64,000 nucleotides of DNA, taken from positions 558,582-622,581 of the forward strand of contig VXBP01001113.1 in NCBI GenBank assembly GCA_013400115.1, read 5' to 3'. The DNA is from Rhinopomastus cyanomelas (lineage: Eukaryota; Chordata; Aves; Bucerotiformes; Rhinopomastidae). The notes under the pieces are model-generated. The model was not told the origin of the DNA. It worked only from the letters and a program-made list of their open reading frames with translations, and searched no databases. Every line of letters begins with the position of its first letter. Position 1 is the stretch's first letter. The position numbers and the translations under genes were made by a program. Below are positions 56,813 to 64,000 of the stretch, one piece after another.

Positions 56813-59279
56813 TCTTAGTGGCAAGGTAAAACTATACCACTTTGGATCTTACAGTTGCATGAAGAAACTTGGTTCTTCTAAGGAAGCCTGTAAAAAGTAA
56901 GGACAGTGGTCACCAAGAGTGTCACCTTCTGCTGGGAGTGAAGAACCCAGAGGCTGGGTTCTAGGCTCAGCTCAGTTTCAGCACTTTGCCTCCAGTTCCA
57001 ACGATAGGAACCGCTGCCTGGTGCATCTGGTTTAGGGGGGTTGATTCATTTAAAATGTCACAGTCTTCCTTTCTTTCAAAGACAGAAGACAAAGGTCATG
57101 TGTGTTCTTCCCTTAGTCAAATGGTGAAATCAAATGAGTGAAGTCAGCAGCTCTGGAATCTGGCTTGTCCATCTTCTGAGCCTCCTTCATATCTCCATCT
57201 GGAGAATCACTTATCTGCCCCTCAGGGAAACAGTCTCATGGCATGAACTTCCACCTTCACAAACAATTGACTTTCTCGCTGAGATGAGAGGCCTTAAGAA
57301 CTATCTTTACAGCAGAGAGAAAAAAGAATATCCTAGGGTGAGCACATCCCAGAGGAGAGAAGAAAGCAAGAACAAGTGATCAGAACACATGGAAAGTGCA
57401 AAAGAAACAGAGAGAAGTGGTACACGGCTCAGAAATCCAGCACCAAATAATGACAGTGTATATGCTTACTCAGAGACCTCAGATCTGCACAGGCAGGTTT
57501 TCCAGCTCACCCATGCAGAAGCACTGGCTGAGCATCCAGTGTTTCCTGTTGATAATTCTTCTGCCTCATCTGTCGGCACGGAGCAAGGACCATTCCCGCT
57601 GTCATGAAAGCTTTTTTCAATAGACACCAACCCCTCTGGGCTGCCAGCTGAGGCCACTCCCTGGAGAGCTACACCCCTCTCAGAGTCTATTAAAGCTCAA
57701 TTACCAAGAGCTGATTGGCCTTGTTGTCTGGCAAAAGGAGGTAAAAGATACTCTTCTCCCTCCCAGGGTTGGGGCTGCTTTATTGTGGCCCAGCCAACCT
57801 ACATCTATGTGGCAACATAATAAGATCAAATCGCATACAGGAGGTGAGAGAAGGAAGGCAGTGACAGGAAAAGCTGTAAGAAGGCAACTCAGAAAGCCAC
57901 GGCCCAGCAAGATGACAAGGGGCACACTGCAGCCACAATGGAATCATCTTGATCTACACCAGTAGGGATCTCCTGGCCTCACAGACCCTGCCCCACTAGT
58001 ATCTTCCTTTGCCAGTCTGGCATAATACCTAATCCACTGGTGCTTTCCCACGGACCAAAACCACTCCCTTCTAAATGTTTCCATTCCATTCTACGGCTGC
58101 ACTGTTCTCCAAGACATTTCACTTCTCCAGCAGTCAAGTTCTGGCCTTGCCCACATGTTGGCAAAGAGCTGTCATCAACGCCAACACAAAAGTTTCTATT
58201 AGGGATAAATAGCTTCCCTCCTACCTACACCCTCCCTCCTTGGATGTGTCTTCTGGGGTCTGAGTCCATAGGCAAACAGATCAGTCATACACACAGCGCT
58301 CGTGTTTCATTTGTTACTCAGAATCATTATGGGCAAGGAAAATAAGAGAAACTGATAAAATGTTTTAGGTATCCTTTAGTAGAAAAGAACCTAACAGGTT
58401 CAAGAAAGCAATAAAATTTAAAAATACATTACACCAAAGCCAATGGGGTTTTGTTTTGTAATTTACTGGCTTTGGCTCTAGACGTGCCGAACAAAACCTC
58501 CCACCGAAAAAACAACCCAAACCTTCCGCGTGCATGAAGAGCACAAAATGTCCCACGTGTAGAGAGACCAGCGGGTAGCAGAAAAACCTTGTCCTTTCCA
58601 TTCAGAAGCAGCCCTAAGCAAATCCCTGTAGTCTGAGCTTAGGTCAAGAGGAATTGCACCAGACAGGTGATTCAGAAACATGAATCTTCATTTAAAAGAA
58701 GTCTTGGCTTTGTGCCATCCCTGGCTTAAGACCTTCAGAGCCCCAGAGGTGAACATGATCTTGCTGAAAAAAGAGAAGGGAGAGGGCCAAAGAGGAATAG
58801 GTCAAGGCTTATGCATACCGGTAAGAGCGGACAACACACACAAGAGCTGCCCAGGTTTGAGAAGCCCTGCTATCGAAGCTCCACTGAACCATTGACTTGG
58901 AGATGGACAGTGGAGTTTAAATGGCATGGAAAGGCAAGTGAAGTGACTTAAGGATACCAAGCAAGCTGGTGGAGATGAATGAGGATCGGATATTCCCTCA
59001 TGCTGCCCATGCCCGTTGCTCCAGCTCCCTCCCACTAAGGTAAGCAGGATTTGCCACCACAAAGCACCTTATCCCTGGCACCAGCATCTGATACTCATCT
59101 GATGTGATGGGCATCAAATTTATGTTTGACTCAAACATGGCAAGACGCCCTGCCTAGGAAGCCCTGTGTACCATGCTCCTAGATAGAGCCTTAAGGCAGC
59201 CCCTTTCCTACGAAACCAAGGAAAAAACCCTCCCTGCCCCCACCCCCAGTCATTGCTCCCCGGAGCTTAAGACCCAAAG
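56813..59279. other. Unique non-coding DNA without a recognisable feature
   Basis: No repeat family or gene is recognised. Short frames overlap on both strands without domain content. Confidence 0.45.
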
Positions 59280-59289
59280 GACCACTGTC

Positions 59290-59475
59290 ATGTGGGGGAG
59301 GGACAGGGACACAGAGAGAGGATCTCCCGCCAGAGACGGGGGGGGGAATTAAAAAAAAAAAAGAAGAAAAAAGATGGAAGAGAGGCAGTGAGCAGAGGCA
59401 GGGAAAGAAAAAAAGAAAAAAGGAGTGGGAAGGGAGAAAGTGAGAAAAAGAGAGAGAGTGAGAAAAATGACAGGA
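59290..59475. repeat. Purine-rich low-complexity tract
   Basis: This is mostly A/G sequence with a G run (GGGGGGGG at about 59339-59346), an A run (12 A at about 59350-59361), and AAAGAAAAAAAG and GAGAGAGAG words. Its complement gives the Ser/Leu/Phe-rich minus-strand frame at 59288-59497, which is not a gene. Confidence 0.7.
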
Positions 59476-59499
59476 GCTGAATTTTCGGCGCCCTCACTT

Positions 59500-60095
59500 T
59501 AAATCAAGATAAAAGACTGAAATGGAAAATAACAGTCCAGAGAAACCCCTGGACGGCTTTGGGCGTTAATGGAAACACATGGCTGAAGGCTGTAGTGTTG
59601 TCAGCTTCCCCGTGCTCTGACATTCCTTTCTGATAATCCGGCCTGCCATAAAATTAGAATAGCAAATACCTCCTGACAAAGATGCATGTTTCCCTCTATT
59701 GTGCCATCATAAAAAAAACTCCGCTGGTGACTCGAGGAGCCGCAAACTTCAATTTAAATTTACAGTGCGGCGGAAGGAAAGTGATATGCACTCAAAAATT
59801 TTAATAACCTATTAAGTTACGACTTCAATTTCATTTTATGAATATTTTCCTTGGGGAGCAGTGCTATCACAGAGAAAGATAGAAATTTAAAAAAGATAAA
59901 TAGTGCCATTAATCTCCAACATTTCTCTTCCATTATCCTTGAAAATTAGGAGTTATTTTTGTTCAGATCTTCATGTAATTAGCTCCCTACACTTGATTCA
60001 CTAGCCAGAAAATGACCATGTTCAGAAAATTAAAAATTTGTCATTAAGTGGAATTTAACATAATATCATTTATCTTTATCTATTCCCCAGCTGAC
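59500..60095. promoter_or_regulatory. Candidate conserved non-coding element, strongest of the window
   Basis: For about 600 bases the sequence is repeat-free and rich in intact AT motifs: CAATTTAAATTTACAG (59750-59765), AATTTTAATAACCTATTAAGTTACG (59796-59821), GTGCCATTAATCTCC (59903-59917) and CATGTAATTAGCTCCC (59972-59987), with undecayed CpGs in CTCGAGGAGCCGC and GTGCGGCGG (59730-59775). Composition changes sharply at both ends, where purine-rich tracts start. This pattern is typical of deeply conserved enhancers, but no alignment was possible. Confidence 0.4.
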
Positions 60096-60149
60096 AGCAG
60101 GAGCCTTGGAAGTGATACAGGCTTCTGTGTCAGAGAGTAGAGGCAAGTC

Positions 60150-60400
60150 CTCAACATGAGAGGGAGAGTGCAGGAGTGTGGGGGTGAGGCTATAAGGATG
60201 TGGGAGGGTGGCGGGAGAGGAGGAGCGCGTGAGACAGAAAGGAAGCAGGAGTTGGAGTCACAAGAACAGGGAAAGAGAAAAGGAGTGGGGCATGGGAGGA
60301 GAGGGGAAGTTGCAAAAGGAAGTCAGAGGAGTGGGGCAGACAGCCAGGTGGGGTCAGGGGGGAAAGGGGAGTAGGATGCACAAGGAAAAGGAGCTCAGGG
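60150..60400. repeat. Purine/G-rich low-complexity tract
   Basis: This is an A/G-dominated sequence (GGGAGGGTGGCGGGAGAGGAGGAGCG; GGTCAGGGGGGAAAGGGGAG). It explains the Arg/Gly/Glu-rich plus-strand frames at 60156-60408. Some G clusters (60340-60375) could support four-stranded structure. Confidence 0.6.
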
Positions 60401-60727
60401 AAGGCTAGCTATCTGCTGGACTCAATAGCAGAGCTCAGAACAGGCTGCCAGCTGCTTGTTGAACGAGAGCTGAGTCCACTGAAATCCTGATCTAGCAGAA
60501 TCATTGAGCTGGACTGGATGAACACCAAGGAACTGGTTTTCTGATGGTGGTTCTTTCAAAATCTTCACCTCCAACAGAAATCCTCACCAAGGTCATAGGA
60601 AGGCTTTTGCTGCCTAAAGACTTACACTGGCTACCAGATCTAAATGAATATTGGCTGTTACCAGACCTCCTTCTTTTCAAGCACTTCAGAGTAATCCACC
60701 AAGTACCCTCTACCAAGTCATCATCAC
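60401..60727. other. Unique non-coding DNA left of a MIR-like relic
   Basis: Nothing is recognised with confidence. CACTGGCTACCAGATCTAAATGAATATTGG near 60628-60657 loosely recalls an old LINE, but the match is too short to call. Confidence 0.35.
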
Positions 60728-60822
60728 CTTGTAGAGATGGGAAACAGAGGCAAAAAACAAGTCTGACTTGCCTAAGGTGGTGAGACTCTAAGAAGGGCTG
60801 GGATAAGAATCCAGCCCAGACA
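60728..60822 (-). repeat. MIR-like ancient SINE relic
   Basis: CTTGTAGAGATGGGAAACAGAGGCAAAAAACAAG, then CTGACTTGCCTAAGGTGGTGAGACTCTAAGAAGGGCTGGGATAAGAATCCAG match the reversed MIR core (TTTATAGATGAGGAAACTGAGGC, GACTTGCCCAAGGTCACACAGC, GGGCTGGGATTCGAACCCAG) in order and spacing. Confidence 0.65.
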
Positions 60823-62990
60823 GGTAAACCTTTTGAGACCTTCTGCTCTAACTCTTGCTTTGCATCCCCTTCCTTGAACTAATCCTGTGTGCATAACAGA
60901 GGTGCATCAAGTGCAGCTTTTCAGGAGGGACTGAGCTACAAGAAGTCTCTTCAGCTTCTAAATCCCTCTCAGAGACCAAAAACATTAGGTCCCTGACTAC
61001 CTTGTTTAATCTCTGCCTCTCCTAGTCCCAGTAGCTAGGTATGATAAAATATCTCTCTGGACAAAATGAAAGAATAGGTGGAAGGAAGGAGAAGAACACC
61101 ATAAAGCAAACACTACGGGCAGGAGCTATTTTAAATAACTGTCTAGCTAAAAAAGCCAAGGACATTAGCTACTCAGCAGTTCCATTACAAGAGCTATTTT
61201 AAGCAAATCTCTTTGCCTCTCTACTCTGGCTTAAAGTTTGGGGATTTTTCCACTGCTCCAAAAAAACTTTTTGGGAGTTTTATCTAGCTGCATTTCCTTC
61301 TCCTGTATCTTCCTTTTCAAATTTGCACATACATTTTATTCGTATTTTGCTCAATAAGTACAATGGAATGTGCTGGGGGAGAAGCCATACAGATTTGCTC
61401 TTCATCCAGAGCAAGCCTCGTGACCTTGCTCTCTGCTCGTGCTCTCCTGTGCAAAATGCAATAGATTTTTGCACAAGCATCCACTGGACAGGGCATGTTA
61501 TGTCATAGATCTGTGCAACAAGAAGGCATAAAACAGCAGGGAGACATCCTGGTGCAGACGTCACGCTACTCCATGGCTGCGATTTTTAATGCAACCCAGG
61601 GAGTTAGGTGGAAGAATATCTTGCACAGTAGCACTCTCCCCACAAGTTCCAGCAAAACACAATTAGCTATCACAAAGTACCAGCCCATATGCATCAATCT
61701 ATTTATTTCTACCTATAAAAGGACAGCATGTGCCAAAGTCACTGTGCTAATCCTGTAGCTGGACAAGTGGAGGTGCTGAAAGTACCTTGGTGTTACAGCA
61801 AACCAACAGCAGAACTGGCCAAAGGACCCAACCATCCTGCCTTGTTTCCAAAGGCAGCCACACAGAGCCATCTCTGAAACTTCTCTCCACTAGCTGGATG
61901 CAAAGCTGCCCAGGCAGCTAATTTATTCTGGCACACATATAACTGGAGCAAACAGCTGTATTAGGTAACCATAGGTCTGTCTACTCTTTTTCTCTAGGTA
62001 TTGTGTATGACTTTAGATCAGATCCTCAGCTGGAGTAAAGGAAAGTAGTGCCTACTGTAGTACTTGCCACAGTGGAGTTGAGGGCTGCTGCAGAACCTAT
62101 TTCTTGTCTCAAGTCAACTGCAGTCATGCCTCCTTCTGTTGCGAGGGCTGAGTGGAAGTGCCCAACACTCACCACCTGCCACAACACTGCAGAGCAAATC
62201 CATCCAGCAGACAATCCGAAATGCCAAGAATTGCATCGCCCCTTCAGCAGGCCGTCTCCAAAAAGCTAGCTGGGCAGGTCACCAGCCTTGAGAGCCTGGG
62301 GAGAAGGAAGGCTTGAGTACATAGCCATAGTGAGGAAATTTTGATCCTCACTATGCCATGGGACATGTCCCCATGACAACACATACGTGGCATCTCCCTC
62401 TGTCCATGCTGGGGCTGGTCCCTGACCACTGATGGGGGAAATCAGGAATGTAATTTTCTCTCACTGTCTGAGTTGCTTAAACCTTTTTGTGGTGCATCCC
62501 AGAGCATGTTCTTTGCACTCTGGCTCTCAAATTGTCCCTTCTCCCAAGTCATCTCTATCACAGCCTGCCACCTGGCCTCATGCTCCTCTTCTCTCATCCC
62601 TTCCACATACTCTTCCTTTGGCTCTTCCCCTTCATTTTCTGTCTTTGCTCTGTTTCTGCCCTCTCTTTTCTCTCTGCGTCCAGAGCTGTTTGATTCATGG
62701 TGGTCTCAAAGCAGAGGCTAAGGCCCCTTGCTCTCTTAGCCACTTTTAATCTGATTTACCAAAGTGCCTTCAGCCTGTTCCCTCATTCCTTGACTCCGTA
62801 GATATCCTTGCTGTTCTTTCCCCATCTCTGTCTCTCTCTACCTACTGAAACACTGTTTTATACCCTTACAGGCTAAGCCACACTGATCTCTTCCTCTCCC
62901 TCCATGCAGTTCCTGGCCCATCCTCTCATGCCTTTCCCATCCCTTCCTCAAGCCCCCCCCCTCCTCACCAGAGACTCAGCACTGCAGCCT
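60823..62990. other. Unique non-coding DNA, pyrimidine-rich towards the right
   Basis: No gene or repeat is recognised. The segment 62480-62990 is C/T-rich (CTTCTCTCATCCCTTCC, CTCTGTCTCTCTCTACC, CCCCCCCCTCCTC), which explains the overlapping Leu/Ser/Pro-rich frames at 62432-62749. Confidence 0.45.
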
Positions 62991-62994
62991 TAAA

Positions 62995-63345
62995 GCAGGA
63001 TAAATGGATATGGATATCGTACAATAAAACCTTCAGAATGGAGAGTTTTGTGCAAGTGAACAGCAGCCAAGCCTGAGAGACTGAAAATTGGATAAAGGGA
63101 TTAAAACAGTAGCACATTAACAGGAGATTTAGAGTGTAATAAACTCATTTCATAATAATATGTGCGTTGGGGCTGGTAATAAATCATCACGGGATCCCTG
63201 CCTTCCGCAGTGCCGGAACGAGGCAGTGACCCGAAAGCAGGGTAGGATTTCAGCGAGATGTGGATTAATTTCACAGGGTTCTTGGCCAGGAATAGAGCGG
63301 CTGTGCCATTGCTGTACAGCTGCCGCTGCTAGTGCTGCCTTTATA
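62995..63345. promoter_or_regulatory. Candidate conserved non-coding element
   Basis: Repeat-free sequence carries GATAAATGGATATGGATATCG, GTGTAATAAACTCATTTCATAATAATATG, CTGGTAATAAATCATCACGGG and GTGGATTAATTTCACAGG, with retained CpGs (GTGCCGGAACGAGG, GACCCGAAAG). It lies beside a C/T-rich tract to the left and ordinary DNA to the right. This is a compositional call. Confidence 0.33.
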
Positions 63346-64000
63346 CAAAAAAACCCCACCAACAAACCACAAAGGCAAATGAATGAAACCAAACAAGGGG
63401 CTGCCAACACCACCTGGCACATGTGTTTGTGGAAAGGGCTGGTCAAGTGGCCTTCAACAAAACTCCCGAGGCTAAACATCAGTTCTTCTTAATTGCGTCT
63501 CCCCGGACAAAGTCCTCATGCAGACTTCTGGGGTAAGGATAATAAAACAGCAACAGGAAAGAAGCCAACTAGACAAAAATGCCACGCTAAGGTGCCACGT
63601 TAATGGTGCAAGTAACTTTGCCAAGACACTAAAGCCAAAAAAGTGTAACAACTCCATGCAGTAGATGGGGTTGCATCCTGGTGGGCAGCCCAACACGCAG
63701 CCTCAGCACACGCACTAGGTATGGGGAAAGGCTGAGACTCCAACTCAAATCTGCAGCATTAAGCTCACAAAAAGTTACAAAAGATTTGAAGCCTCAGACC
63801 AAGAAAGTTAGGAAAGTAGCATGTTGGAACCATCCCAAGGAAAGAATGGATCCAAGCCATTATGCAATTAGGTGAGACAAGGACTTTGCAGCAAGAGGTA
63901 ATAAAAGACTAAAGAACAGGAAAATGCAGTACAAGTGTCCTGGAATGAAAATGAAAGGGCCTGAGGAGTCCTTGGGGAGACAGGGACAGGCTGATCATCT
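63346..64000. other. Unique non-coding DNA at the right edge
   Basis: No gene or repeat is recognised up to the window end. Confidence 0.45.

Noticed and set aside
60628..60657. Short LINE-like word (CACTGGCTACCAGATC)
   Set aside because: It is a single short match without neighbouring support.
1..64000. CRISPR arrays, operons, phage genes, tRNA or rRNA genes
   Set aside because: No regularly spaced repeats, ribosome-binding-site-led gene clusters or cloverleaf-type B-box sequences were found. The sequence is vertebrate.

Overview
This is 64 kb of vertebrate nuclear DNA, almost certainly from a bird. The main evidence is a set of CR1 non-LTR retrotransposon copies whose 3' ends carry the bird-type tail built on repeats of TTCTGTGA or TTCTATGA. 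Clear CR1 sequence adds up to roughly 8.3 kb, about 13% of the window by my own boundaries. That is dense for a bird and would fit a CR1-rich lineage such as woodpeckers or hornbills, but this is inference and I cannot name the species. I see no bacterial, phage or plasmid features.

I found no protein-coding gene of the host. The open frames are short (up to about 187 codons), unrelated to any protein I recognise, and lack good splice or promoter context. The only recognisable coding matter is decayed CR1 ORF2 (endonuclease plus reverse transcriptase). The window therefore reads as intergenic or intronic DNA, possibly part of a gene desert. Several AT-rich, repeat-free blocks with clustered homeodomain-like TAAT motifs look like candidate conserved regulatory DNA (about 7.7, 18.6, 27.1, 40.0, 42.3, 49.2, 51.7, 59.9 and 63.1 kb).

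Layout. 1-10.4 kb: unique DNA with CpG-rich sequence at the left edge and one CR1 tail. 10.4-11.2 kb: an old CR1 on the plus strand. 11.2-20.6 kb: mostly unique. 20.6-25.4 kb: a CR1 cluster with three substantial copies, the third interrupted by a 287-bp hAT-type DNA transposon with perfect 15-bp inverted ends and an 8-bp target duplication. 27.9 kb: a CR1 fragment. 30.1-32.1 kb: two CR1 copies head to tail. 32-46 kb: unique DNA with two short CR1 tails. 46.8-47.2 kb: an isolated CpG-island-like segment. 49.7 kb: a CR1 3' end. 54.25-56.8 kb: the longest CR1 copy, retaining the end of the endonuclease and the reverse transcriptase but broken by stops and frameshifts. 56.8-64 kb: unique DNA with purine-rich tracts and candidate regulatory blocks. 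Four eroded MIR-like SINE relics are scattered through 45-61 kb.

There is no operon-like cooperation between genes here. I found no undescribed multi-gene system. The most distinctive objects are the nested hAT element, the orphan CpG-rich segment and the regulatory-looking blocks.
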